64,000 nt of DNA from Streptomyces sp. S.PB5 (GTDB taxonomy: Bacteria; Actinomycetota; Actinomycetes; Streptomycetales; Streptomycetaceae): contig NZ_JAQMWP010000011.1 in NCBI RefSeq assembly GCF_030403745.1, positions 186,001 to 250,000 on the forward strand, written 5' to 3'. Positions 1-8,399 of this stretch are shown piece by piece. A program made the translations under genes and the position numbers. How positions within the stretch are numbered: position 1 is the first letter of the stretch; the number at the start of each line of letters is the position of its first letter. The notes beneath the pieces were generated by a model, which was not told the origin of the DNA, did not search any database, and saw only the letters and a list, made by a program, of their open reading frames with translations.

Positions 1-229
1 GCCGGTCCCCCACCCCGGCCCCGGCCAGCCCGACCACGGCGTCCGCCCCGTCGAGCACGGCAGGATCGAGCAGTCCGCCCTGGGGATCCCAGCGGGCCTC
101 CTGGCTGCCGTCGTCCCGGGGCCGCGGCTCCCGGCGGACCAGGCGGGTCACCCGATGCCCGTCGCCCAGCAGCGACGCGGCCAGGGCACCGCCGATCAAT
201 CCCGAAGAACCGCTGATGACGACGTGCAT
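1..229 (-). CDS. NAD-dependent epimerase/SDR-like protein (TIGR01777/YfcH type), 3' end cut off
   Basis: Only the first 76 or so residues lie in the window; the gene runs off the left edge. The protein begins MHVVISGSSGLIGGAL, a glycine-rich Rossmann NAD(P)-binding motif (GSSGLIGG) directly after the start. It continues with HRVTRLVRREP and a WDPQGG segment that is usual in the YfcH/TIGR01777 epimerase-like family. Members are cytosolic proteins of unknown substrate, one of them linked to cell division in cyanobacteria. The ATG start at 229 is the natural family start. It is followed on the same strand, after 78 bp upstream, by the drug exporter gene, but the two do not look coupled. Confidence 0.8.
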   Translation of the reverse strand, partial: MHVVISGSSGLIGGALAASLLGDGHRVTRLVRREPRPRDDGSQEARWDPQGGLLDPAVLDGADAVVGLAGAGVGDR

Positions 230-280
230 GGGGGACCTCGATCCAAGAGGCGGGGGCCCACGGGCATGCGGGCGCAGGGC

Positions 281-295
281 ACACCCTTAAGGTGT
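281..295. repeat. short inverted repeat between exporter gene and epimerase gene
   Basis: ACACC (281-285) and GGTGT (291-295) flank a CTTAA loop, just downstream of the stop codon of the minus-strand exporter gene. A T-run follows on the plus strand, where no gene needs a terminator. It could be a weak bidirectional terminator or a binding site. Confidence 0.3.
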
Positions 296-307
296 TTTAG
301 ACTTCAA

Positions 308-1900
308 TCATTGTACGTCGTGCTCCTGGACCGGGGCCCGCCGCACCCCGATCGCCGCCGCGAGCGCGCCCAGCACCGCGAGAACACCGGTCGCCAGCAC
401 CGCCGAGTGCACGCCGGCCATGAACGCGTCGTGGCTGCCCTGGACGACCGCGGCCTTCAGCTGGGCGGGCATCGAGTCGGCGACGGGCGCCACGCCCATG
501 GCCACGGCGTCCTTGGCCTCGCCCAGCGCGTGTGCCGTCCCGGCGGGCACCCCGGCGTCGGTGAGTTCGCCGGTCAGGGTCGAGCCGACCCGGCTGCTGA
601 TGACCGAGACCAGGACCGAGGTGCCCAGCGCGCCGCCGATCTGCAGCGCGGTGGCCTGCAGACCGCCCGCCACACCGCCGTCCCGCACGGGGGCGTTGCC
701 CACGATGGCCTCCGAGGAGGCGGCCATGACGATGCCGACACCGAGGCCCATCGCGATGAAGGGCGGCCACATGGTGGCGTACGACGAATCCGCGCTCCAG
801 GTCAGCATGGTGAACATGGCGGCCGCCTGGAGCAGCATGCCCAGCGGCATGGTGAACCGGGCGCTGAACCGCTCGGTCAACGCCGCGCCCAGCGGGGACG
901 CCACCACGGAGGCGAGGCTCAAGGGCAGTGTGCGGACGCCCGCTTCGACGGGTGAGAAGCCGCGCACGTTCTGCAGGTAGAGCATGACGAAGAAGATCGT
1001 GCCGAGCAGGACGAAGAAGTTGAGCGCGGTGATGACCGTGCCGACGGTGAGCGCCGGGTTGCGGAACAGTCGCATGGGCAGCAACGGGTGGGCGACACGG
1101 GTCTCGTACCAGCCGAAGACGACCAGGACGAGCACGCCCGCGCCGATGGCGCCGAGGGTTCCGGCCGAAGTCCAGCCCCATGTCTCGCCCTTGACGACGC
1201 CGAAGACGACGGCGAGCAGGCCCGCGGCGAGGAGTGCGACGCCTGCGATGTCGAACTTCTCGCCCGCGGCCGCGGTGTTCTTGCTCTGCGGCAGGACGAG
1301 CCCGCTGTAGACGAGGGCGATGACGCCGATGGGGGCGTTGATGTAGAAGACGGACTCCCAGTTGACGTGCTGGACGAGGAGACCGCCGACGATGGGGCCG
1401 AGCGCGGTGGACACCGAGGAGACCATGGCCCAGATGCCGACGGCCATGCCGAACTTCTTCGGCGGGAACACCGCGCGCAGGAGGCCGAGGGTGTTGGGCA
1501 TCAACAGCGCGCCGAAGAAGCCCTGGAGCGCGCGGAACGCGATCACGCCCTCGATCGAACCGGCGAGCCCGATCGCGACGGACGCGACGGTGAACCCGGC
1601 GACTCCGATCAGGTAGAAGGTGCGGCGGCCCAGCCGGTCACCGAGCTTGCCGCCGAGGATCAGGGCGGCCGCGAGGGCCAACAGGTAGGAGTTCGTGACC
1701 CATTGGAGGTCGGCGGTGGACGCGTTCAGGTCGCGGCCGATCTCCGGGTTGGCGATCGAGACGACCGAACCGTCGAGGCCGACCATGAACAGGCCGAACG
1801 CGACGGCTATGAGGGTCAGCCAGGGGTTGGAGCGGGGGCCGCGGCGGGCCTCGTCGGCGAACGGAGGTGCGCCGACGGAGGTGGCGGTGGAAGAGGGCAT
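308..1900 (-). CDS. MFS drug exporter, DHA2 (14-TMS EmrB/QacA) family
   Basis: This 530-residue membrane protein is predicted to export small molecules or drugs by proton antiport. After a short polar N-terminus it has many hydrophobic helices spread along the chain. The motif A loop is GGKLGDRLGRR at about residues 84-94, and the motif C region in TMS5 reads ALGPIVGGLLVQ. VGLDGSVVSIANPEIGRDL in TMS1 is the DHA2 motif D1. Length fits the 14-TMS group. The gene sits 78 bp downstream of a MarR regulator on the same strand, the usual arrangement of a drug-inducible exporter with its repressor. Substrate cannot be told from sequence. Confidence 0.92.
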   Translation of the reverse strand: MPSSTATSVGAPPFADEARRGPRSNPWLTLIAVAFGLFMVGLDGSVVSIANPEIGRDLNASTADLQWVTNSYLLALAAALILGGKLGDRLGRRTFYLIGVAGFTVASVAIGLAGSIEGVIAFRALQGFFGALLMPNTLGLLRAVFPPKKFGMAVGIWAMVSSVSTALGPIVGGLLVQHVNWESVFYINAPIGVIALVYSGLVLPQSKNTAAAGEKFDIAGVALLAAGLLAVVFGVVKGETWGWTSAGTLGAIGAGVLVLVVFGWYETRVAHPLLPMRLFRNPALTVGTVITALNFFVLLGTIFFVMLYLQNVRGFSPVEAGVRTLPLSLASVVASPLGAALTERFSARFTMPLGMLLQAAAMFTMLTWSADSSYATMWPPFIAMGLGVGIVMAASSEAIVGNAPVRDGGVAGGLQATALQIGGALGTSVLVSVISSRVGSTLTGELTDAGVPAGTAHALGEAKDAVAMGVAPVADSMPAQLKAAVVQGSHDAFMAGVHSAVLATGVLAVLGALAAAIGVRRAPVQEHDVQ

Positions 1901-1978
1901 GGGAAGCCAGGTCCTGGTTCTGAGGAAGACGGAGGGAGAAAGGAGAGGGTGGGGCAGGCACGGACGCCGCCCCGGGCA

Positions 1979-2452
1979 TCAGCCCTGGGCGGCGCGGAGG
2001 TGACGGGACAGAGACTCCAAGGCCCCCGTCGCCGCACCGAGCGCGGCGAGCTCCCCCTCCGTCAACGCCTGCAGCGCGGACACGAGATGGTGGCTCATGA
2101 GCTGCTCGACCCGGGCGAGGCGCTCCCGGGCCGTGTCCGTCAGGCAGAGGTGGGCGACCCGCTTGTCGGTCGCGTCCTGGCGCCGCTCCAGCTCGCCCTG
2201 CTGAGTCAGCTGCGAGACCAGCGCGCTGACGTTGTTCGGCTTCATCATCAGGGCCTCGGCGGCCTCACGGACCGTGACGCCCTCATGTGCCTGCACATGC
2301 CACAGCAGGGCCAGTTGGGCCTCGGGCGGCTTGGGGTGCAGGAAGTCCCGGCTGATACGGCGGTCCATGGCCCGGTGCAGCGCGGGAAGGCACAGCAGGA
2401 GATCGGCGGCTACGCGGTCGATCTGCTGGGCGGCGGCGCTGGACGGGGGCAC
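1979..2452 (-). CDS. MarR-family transcriptional regulator
   Basis: A 157-residue winged-helix repressor or activator. The core runs QLALLWHVQAHEGVTVREAAEALMM (helix-turn-helix, about residues 45-70), then the recognition part KPNNVSALVSQLTQQGELERR and the wing DATDKRVAHLCLT, which carries the family D-x-R signature. The predicted start is GTG at 2452. No ribosome binding site precedes it, and a promoter-like pair at 2459-2488 would place transcription start on the GTG itself, so translation may be leaderless. It probably controls itself and the exporter immediately downstream. Direct repeats over the -35 box are the likely binding site. Confidence 0.9.
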   Translation of the reverse strand: MPPSSAAAQQIDRVAADLLLCLPALHRAMDRRISRDFLHPKPPEAQLALLWHVQAHEGVTVREAAEALMMKPNNVSALVSQLTQQGELERRQDATDKRVAHLCLTDTARERLARVEQLMSHHLVSALQALTEGELAALGAATGALESLSRHLRAAQG

Positions 2453-2458
2453 GGAGCG

Positions 2459-2497
2459 ATTATGAGTATGACCAGATACCTATGTCAAGGTACCTAT
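2459..2497 (-). promoter_or_regulatory. promoter and putative operator of the MarR/exporter operon
   Basis: Read on the minus strand there is a perfect -35 TTGACA (2483-2488), an 18 bp spacer and a -10 CATAAT (2459-2464), six to seven bases ahead of the GTG start at 2452. Two direct repeats, GATACCTAT (2475-2483) and GGTACCTAT (2489-2497) in plus-strand reading, repeat every 14 bp and bracket the -35 box, a good position for repression by the adjacent MarR protein. Confidence 0.6.
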
Positions 2498-2541
2498 CTC
2501 CTCGCAGGGCGTTGTCAGTGCCTCCGTCTAGGGTTCTCGCC

Positions 2542-3918
2542 ATGGACAAAGCACTGGTGAGCGCGGCTCTTTCCGGCTCCAAGGAGGCACGTGACGCCCT
2601 GATCGAGCAGGGCGCCTCGGTGGTCGCCGCGGTGCTGGAGGTGCTCTGCGACGCGAGCTCGCCGGTCGACTGGACCGTGCCGGCGGACGTGCTGTGCAAG
2701 ATCGGCGAGCCCGCTCTGCTCCCGCTGGCCGAGGCGGTCGCGTCGGCGGCGTCGCCCGAGGCGGCGCGGCGGGCCGGATGGGCACTGGGACGCCTGAAGG
2801 TGGCGGATCAGGCGGCCTACGTGCCGCTCCTGCGGCACCCGCACGCGGCGGTCCGCAGCAACGCCCTCTACGCCTTCCAGTCCCGGGGCGAGGCCGCGGC
2901 CGGATTCGTCGACCGGCTCGTTCCCGCACTGGGCGATCCGGAGTCCGAGGTCCGGCAGCGGGCGGTCTGGGCGTTCAAGGGGATCGGCACCGGCGCCGTC
3001 CCCGCGCTGCGACGCCTGCGGCAGGAGCCCTCGACCGCACCGCGGATACGCTCCGGCGCGCTGGAGGCACTGGCGGAGATCGGCGGGCCGGGCGCGCTGA
3101 GCGGCCGGGATCTGGCCGTGTGGCGCCGGCTGACCAGGATCAAGCTGCTGAGCGAGACACCCGAGGACGTGCATCTGTGCGGTTACTGGTACGCGGTCCG
3201 GAGTGACGACCAGGCAGCGGTGCTGGAGGCGTTCGGGCTGGGCGACCCGGAGCCGGTGACCCTGCGGACGGGCACCTCGGCGTGGAACAGCGACACCCAC
3301 AGCTGGGACGGGAAGAACCCGCACCAGCGCTGCGCCCGCGTCTACGTCAGTCCGGTGCTGGACGGCTGGACGCTCGTGTTCGGCGACTCGTCCGAGGACA
3401 GCCATCTGATCGAGGAGGCGGACGACCAGGAGGAGGCCCTGCCGGTGGTCGTGCGGCGGCGGTGCGCCGAGCTGAGCCGCCGGTTCGGTGCCGCGCACTG
3501 GTTCGGGATGAGCTGCGGGGACGACTGGACGGCCTGGTGCCTGGCCGAGGGCGGTGAAGTGGTGCGCCACTACGACGCGTTCGACGCCGCGGAGAAGGGC
3601 TACGAGGGCCCCGGGCATCCGGCCGAGGCCGGTTACCTCCTGCCGCACGAGGACGGCTTCCCCGAAGGAGCCTTCGCCGGTGTGAGCCCTACGGACCACG
3701 AGGCGTTCGCCGCCCGCTACCAGCAGGTGAAGGAGGAACTCGCGATACCCGACACCTGCTGTGCCACGCACGTCGCCGCCCGCGTCTCCGTCGACCCCGG
3801 AGCGCTCGGGACGCAGGGGGCGCTCGGGACGAGAACCCGGGTGACCGGCACCGGGGTCCTCGCCCTCACCGCGTGCGGCCGCCGGCACGGCCACCCCGCC
3901 GGAGCGCTCACGGTCTGA
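2542..3918 (+). CDS. HEAT-repeat protein with uncharacterised C-terminal domain
   Basis: A 458-residue soluble protein of unknown role. The first 200 residues form HEAT-like helical repeats, visible as recurring segments such as HPHAAVRSNALYAFQSRG and DPESEVRQRAVWAFKGIG, which are typical protein-interaction scaffolds. From about residue 215 a second, mixed domain starts (LCGYWYAVRSDD) and contains Trp-rich stretches (WNSDTHSWDGKNP, AHWFGMSCGDDWTAWCL). I do not recognise this domain; it is not an enzyme family I can name. I chose the ATG at 2542 because it begins the natural sequence MDKALVSAAL; an in-frame GTG 60 bases upstream would add an unlikely basic stretch that overlaps the MarR promoter. 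The gene is divergent from the MarR gene and convergent with pyruvate carboxylase. Confidence 0.75.
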   Translation: MDKALVSAALSGSKEARDALIEQGASVVAAVLEVLCDASSPVDWTVPADVLCKIGEPALLPLAEAVASAASPEAARRAGWALGRLKVADQAAYVPLLRHPHAAVRSNALYAFQSRGEAAAGFVDRLVPALGDPESEVRQRAVWAFKGIGTGAVPALRRLRQEPSTAPRIRSGALEALAEIGGPGALSGRDLAVWRRLTRIKLLSETPEDVHLCGYWYAVRSDDQAAVLEAFGLGDPEPVTLRTGTSAWNSDTHSWDGKNPHQRCARVYVSPVLDGWTLVFGDSSEDSHLIEEADDQEEALPVVVRRRCAELSRRFGAAHWFGMSCGDDWTAWCLAEGGEVVRHYDAFDAAEKGYEGPGHPAEAGYLLPHEDGFPEGAFAGVSPTDHEAFAARYQQVKEELAIPDTCCATHVAARVSVDPGALGTQGALGTRTRVTGTGVLALTACGRRHGHPAGALTV

Positions 3919-3924
3919 CCGGCT

Positions 3925-6900
3925 CTAGCCGATCACGAAGAGCAGATCGCCGCCCTCCACCTGCTGGATGCGGTTGATGGCGAGCCGGGACACCTTCCCC
4001 GCCTTGGGTGCGGTGATCGCGGCCTCCATCTTCATCGCCTCGATCGTGGCGACCGTCCCGCCGGCCGCGACCTCGTCGCCCTCGGCGACCGCGAGGGTCA
4101 CGACCCCGGCGAACGGGGCGGCGACATGGCCGGGGTTGGAGCGGTCGGCCTTCTCGGTGACCGGCACATCGGAGGCGGCGGCGACATCGCGGACCTGAAT
4201 GGGCCTCAGCTGGCCGTTCAGCGTGGACATCACGGTGCGCATACCGCGCTCGTCGGCCTCACCGACGGCCTCCAGACCCAGCAGGAGCCGGACGCCGGGT
4301 TCGAGGTCGACGGCGTACTCCTTGCCCGGGCGCAGCCCGTAGAAGAAGTCCTTGCTGTCCAGGACGCTGGTGTCGCCGAAGGACTGGCGGTGTGTCTCGA
4401 AGTCGCGGGTCGGGCCGGGGAAGAGGAGCCGGTTGAGGGTGGCGCGGCGGTCCTTCTCCAGGCCGTCGCGGTCCTCGGCCGTCAGCTCGGGGGCGGGCTT
4501 GGCGGCGGCGCGGCCCTCGAGTGCCTTGCTGCGGAAGGGCTCCGGCCAGCCGCCGGGCGGGGTGCCCAGCTCGCCGCGGAGGAAGCCGATGACGGAGTCG
4601 GGGATGTCGAACCTGTCGGGCGTCGCCTCGAAGTCCTGCGGGGAGACCCCGGCGCCGACAAGGTGCAGGGCGAGGTCGCCGACCACCTTCGAGGACGGGG
4701 TGACCTTCACCAGGTGGCCGAGGATCCGGTCGGCGGCGGCGTACATCTCCTCGATGTCCTCGAACCGGTCGCCGAGGCCGAGGGCGACGGCCTGGGTGCG
4801 CAGGTTGGAGAGCTGGCCGCCGGGGATCTCGTGGTCGTAGACGCGCCCGGTCGGGGAGGCGAGACCGGCTTCGAAGGGGGCGTAGATGCGGCGGACGCTC
4901 TCCCAGTACGGCTCCAGGTCGCCGACGGCCCTGAGGTCGAGGCCGGTCGGGCGGGCGGAGTGGTCGGTGGCGGCGACGATCGCCGAGAGCGAGGGCTGCG
5001 AGGTGGTGCCCGCCATGGAGGCCACGGCCCCGTCCACGGCGTCGGCGCCGGCCTGGATCGCGGCCAGGTAGGTGGCGAGCTGACCGCCCGCCGTGTCGTG
5101 GGTGTGGATATGGACCGGGAGGTCGAACTCCCGGCGCAGGGCGGAGACGAGGGTCGCCGCGGCGGGCGCGCGGAGCAGTCCGGCCATGTCCTTGACGGCC
5201 AGGACGTGGGCGCCCGCCTCGACGATCTGCTCGGCGAGCCGCAGGTAGTAGTCGAGGGTGTAGAGCCGCTCGTCCGGGTTCGACAGGTCGGAGGTGTAGC
5301 AGAGGGCGACCTCGGCGATCGCGGTGCCCGTCTCGCGTACGGCCTCGATCGCGGGGCGCATCTGGCCGACGTCGTTGAGGGCGTCGAAGATGCGGAAGAT
5401 GTCGATGCCGGTGGCGGCGGCCTCCTGGACGAAGGCGTCGGTCACCTCGGTCGGGTAGGGGGTGTAGCCGACGGTGTTGCGGCCGCGCAGCAGCATCTGG
5501 AGGCAGATGTTGGGGACGGCCTCGCGCAGGGCGGCGAGCCGCTCCCACGGGTCCTCGGCGAGGAAGCGCAGGGCGACGTCGTAGGTCGCGCCGCCCCAGC
5601 ACTCCAGGGAGAGCAGCTCGGGCAGGGTGCGGGCGACGACCGGGGCGACGGCGAGGAGGTCCTTGGTGCGGACACGGGTGGCGAGCAGCGACTGGTGGGC
5701 GTCGCGGAAGGTGGTGTCGGTGACGCCGATGGTCGGTGACTCGCGCAGTCGGCGGGCGAAGCCCTCGGGGCCGAGCTCGGTGAGCTGCTGCTTCGAACCG
5801 GCGGGCGGTACCTCGACGGTGTGCGGCGGGAGCTTGGTCGTGGGGTCGATCAGCTCGGGGCGCTCGCCGTGCGGCTTGTTGACCGTGATGTCGGCGAGGT
5901 AGGTGAGCAGCTTGGTGCCGCGGTCGGCGGAGGTGCGGGAGGTCAGCAGGTGGGGCCGCTGCTCGATGAAGGAGGTGGTGACACGGCCCGCCTGGAAGTC
6001 CGGGTCGTCCAGCACCGCTTGCAGGAAGGGGATGTTGGTGGCGACACCGCGGATGCGGAACTCGGCGACGGCACGCCGGGCCCGCCTGACCGCGGTGCCG
6101 AAGTCCCGGCCCCGGCAGGTGAGCTTCACCAGCATCGAGTCGAAGTGCGCGCTGATCTCCGTACCGGCGTGGGTGGTTCCGCCGTCGAGGCGGATGCCGG
6201 AGCCGCCGGGTGAGCGGTAGGCGCTGATGCGGCCGGTGTCGGGGCGGAAGCCGTTGGCGGGGTCCTCGGTGGTGATACGGCACTGGAGGGCGGCGCCGTG
6301 CAGGGTCACCGTCTCCTGGGACAGCCCGAGGTCGGCGAGGGTCTCGCCGGCCGCGATGCGGAGCTGGGACTGGACGAGGTCGACGTCGGTGACCTCCTCG
6401 GTGACCGTGTGCTCGACCTGGATGCGCGGGTTCATCTCGATGAAGACGTGGTTGCCGTCGGGGTCGAGGAGGAATTCCACCGTGCCGGCGTTGCGGTAGC
6501 CGATCTCGCGGGCGAACCGCACGGCGTCGGCGCAGATCCGGTCGCGCAGCTCCGGGTCGAGGTTGGGCGCGGGGGCCAGCTCGATGACCTTCTGGTGGCG
6601 GCGCTGCAAGGAACAGTCGCGCTCGAAGAGGTGGATGACATCGCCCTGGCCATCGGCGAGGATCTGCACCTCGATGTGGCGCGGGTCGACGACGGCCTTC
6701 TCCAGGAAGACGGTCGGGTCGCCGAAGGCCGATGCAGCCTCACGTGCAGCCGCCTCGATCGACTCCCGCAGCTGGGCCGGGTCCTCGACACGCCGCATAC
6801 CGCGCCCGCCACCACCGGCGACGGCCTTCACGAACACCGGGAAGCCGATGTCCCCGGCGGCCCGCACCAGCTCGTCCACGTCGCTGGACGGCTCGGACGA

Positions 6901-7299
6901 GCCCAGCACCGGCACCCCGGCGGCCCGCGCGGCGGCCACGGCACGGGCCTTGTTGCCGGTCAGCTCCAGGATCTCCGCGCTCGGCCCGACGAAGGTGATG
7001 CCGGCTTCCTCGCAGGCGCGCGCCAGCTCGGGGTTCTCGGAGAGGAACCCGTAGCCCGGGTAGACGGCGTCGGCGCCCGCCTGGCGGGCCGCGCGGACGA
7101 TCTCCTCGACGGAGAGATAGGCCCGCACCGGGTGGCCCGGTTCGCCGATCTCGTAGGCCTCGTCGGCCTTGAGCCGGTGCAGTGAGTTGCGGTCCTCGTG
7201 CGGGAAGACGGCGACCGTCCTCGCGCCCAGCTCATAGCCGGCTCGGAACGCGCGAATCGCGATCTCACCTCGGTTGGCGACCAGTACCTTGCGGAGCAT
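3925..7299 (-). CDS. pyc: pyruvate carboxylase
   Basis: A 1124-residue biotin enzyme that carboxylates pyruvate to oxaloacetate (anaplerosis) in the cytosol. Domains in order: biotin carboxylase (1-450; ATP-grasp loop GGGGRGMRRV, and FIEMNPRIQVEHTVTEE); carboxyltransferase TIM barrel (about 530-800; DTTFRDAHQSLLATR, and AVKDMAG with the lysine that is carboxylated in the family); and the C-terminal biotinyl domain with EAMKME, biotin on Lys1090. The full single-chain layout and length match actinobacterial and vertebrate-type pyruvate carboxylases. The ATG at 7299 is preceded by AAGGGA. The reading frame stays open far upstream of this start, but that part does not look like protein. It stands alone on its strand, divergent from the DUF1684 gene. 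Confidence 0.97.
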   Translation of the reverse strand: MLRKVLVANRGEIAIRAFRAGYELGARTVAVFPHEDRNSLHRLKADEAYEIGEPGHPVRAYLSVEEIVRAARQAGADAVYPGYGFLSENPELARACEEAGITFVGPSAEILELTGNKARAVAAARAAGVPVLGSSEPSSDVDELVRAAGDIGFPVFVKAVAGGGGRGMRRVEDPAQLRESIEAAAREAASAFGDPTVFLEKAVVDPRHIEVQILADGQGDVIHLFERDCSLQRRHQKVIELAPAPNLDPELRDRICADAVRFAREIGYRNAGTVEFLLDPDGNHVFIEMNPRIQVEHTVTEEVTDVDLVQSQLRIAAGETLADLGLSQETVTLHGAALQCRITTEDPANGFRPDTGRISAYRSPGGSGIRLDGGTTHAGTEISAHFDSMLVKLTCRGRDFGTAVRRARRAVAEFRIRGVATNIPFLQAVLDDPDFQAGRVTTSFIEQRPHLLTSRTSADRGTKLLTYLADITVNKPHGERPELIDPTTKLPPHTVEVPPAGSKQQLTELGPEGFARRLRESPTIGVTDTTFRDAHQSLLATRVRTKDLLAVAPVVARTLPELLSLECWGGATYDVALRFLAEDPWERLAALREAVPNICLQMLLRGRNTVGYTPYPTEVTDAFVQEAAATGIDIFRIFDALNDVGQMRPAIEAVRETGTAIAEVALCYTSDLSNPDERLYTLDYYLRLAEQIVEAGAHVLAVKDMAGLLRAPAAATLVSALRREFDLPVHIHTHDTAGGQLATYLAAIQAGADAVDGAVASMAGTTSQPSLSAIVAATDHSARPTGLDLRAVGDLEPYWESVRRIYAPFEAGLASPTGRVYDHEIPGGQLSNLRTQAVALGLGDRFEDIEEMYAAADRILGHLVKVTPSSKVVGDLALHLVGAGVSPQDFEATPDRFDIPDSVIGFLRGELGTPPGGWPEPFRSKALEGRAAAKPAPELTAEDRDGLEKDRRATLNRLLFPGPTRDFETHRQSFGDTSVLDSKDFFYGLRPGKEYAVDLEPGVRLLLGLEAVGEADERGMRTVMSTLNGQLRPIQVRDVAAASDVPVTEKADRSNPGHVAAPFAGVVTLAVAEGDEVAAGGTVATIEAMKMEAAITAPKAGKVSRLAINRIQQVEGGDLLFVIG

Positions 7300-7461
7300 T
7301 CCCGATCCCTTCGGCCTGCCGGTGACGGACACCATGCTCTCGGCAATGTTCCTGTGACGCCATGAGAGGCGGGTCACGCCGAGACCGGCGTTTCGGGATG
7401 ATCCGCGGTGGTACGGCGGTTGCACCCAGGACAGCGATCGCCGCCGCACGAAGGAGCGAGC

Positions 7462-8295
7462 ATGACCGTCCAGGACGTCGACCAGGGCATCGACCGGGTG
7501 AGCTTCGTGCGGGAGTGGGAGGAGTGGCACCGGCAGAAGGAGGAGGTGCTCTCCGGCCCGCACGGGTTCCTGGCGATCACCGGCCTCCACTGGCTGGGCG
7601 CGGAGCCGGAGCGTTTCGAGGACGCCCCGGGAGCGTGGTCGAGCACCGCCGAAGGGGTGGTGGTCGAGCTGGCCGAGGGCGAGGAGCTGACCGTCGACGG
7701 CGAGCCGGTGCGCGGCCGCCACGACTTCGGGGTCATCGCGGAACGGGACAGCGTGTACGTGGGCTGGGCCGACGCGGTGATAGAGGTCGCCAAGCGCGGC
7801 GGCAACGACATCGTCCGCCCGCGCCACCCCGGCAACCCGCTCCGTACGTCCTTCACCCGCACCCCGGCCTACGACCCCGATCCGCGCTGGGTGGTCTCCG
7901 GCCGCTTCCTGCCCTTCGACGAGCCGCGCCCGGTGACGGTCGGGGCGGCGGTCGAGGGCCTTGAGCATGTGTACGACTCCCCCGGCCGGGTCGAGTTCGA
8001 GCTGGCCGGCGTGCGCCACCGGCTCACGGCGTTCAACGGCCGTGGCCCCGGCGGGCTGATGGTGCTGTTCACGGACAAGACCTCGGGTGTGACGACGTAC
8101 GCGGCGAACCGTTCGCTGCAGATCGCCGCGCCCGACGCCGAGGGCCGGGTCACGCTCGACTTCAACCGCGCCGGGAACCTGCCCTGCGCCTACACGGACC
8201 TGGCCACCTGCCCGCTGCCGCCGGCGGAGAACCGGCTGCCGGTCGCGGTCGAGGCGGGCGAGCGGATTCCGCTGGAGCGGGGCGGCGCGGCCTGA
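7462..8295 (+). CDS. DUF1684 domain-containing protein
   Basis: A 277-residue cytosolic protein of the DUF1684 family, whose function is not established. Typical features are an N-terminal EWEEWHRQKEEVL segment, GPHGFLAITGLHWL, a YDPDPRWVVSGRF strand in the middle, and the C-terminal signature VTLDFNRAGNLPCAYTDLATCPLPPAENRLPVAVEAGE (split here across the motif), where the Asn-Pro-Cys-Tyr and Cys-Pro-Leu-Pro-Pro-Glu-Asn residues are nearly invariant in the family. The ATG at 7462 follows a clear AAGGAG at 7451-7456. Single gene, divergent from pyc and ending before a stem-loop shared with the convergent PLP-enzyme gene. Confidence 0.88.
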   Translation: MTVQDVDQGIDRVSFVREWEEWHRQKEEVLSGPHGFLAITGLHWLGAEPERFEDAPGAWSSTAEGVVVELAEGEELTVDGEPVRGRHDFGVIAERDSVYVGWADAVIEVAKRGGNDIVRPRHPGNPLRTSFTRTPAYDPDPRWVVSGRFLPFDEPRPVTVGAAVEGLEHVYDSPGRVEFELAGVRHRLTAFNGRGPGGLMVLFTDKTSGVTTYAANRSLQIAAPDAEGRVTLDFNRAGNLPCAYTDLATCPLPPAENRLPVAVEAGERIPLERGGAA

Positions 8296-8320
8296 CGTGC
8301 CCGAGGGGGCGGGACACACC

Positions 8321-8347
8321 CGGCGGGCGGGCATCGCTCGCCCGCCG
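8321..8347. terminator. stem-loop between convergent genes
   Basis: CGGCGGGCG (8321-8329) pairs perfectly with CGCCCGCCG (8339-8347) around a 9-base loop. It lies in the 104 bp between the convergent DUF1684 and cysteine-desulfurase-like genes. No U-run follows on either strand, which is usual for Streptomyces terminators. Confidence 0.6.
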
Positions 8348-8399
8348 ACCGACCGGGCCGGCCTCGGACTGTCGGCTCGGCTCCCCTTGGTCGCACCCC

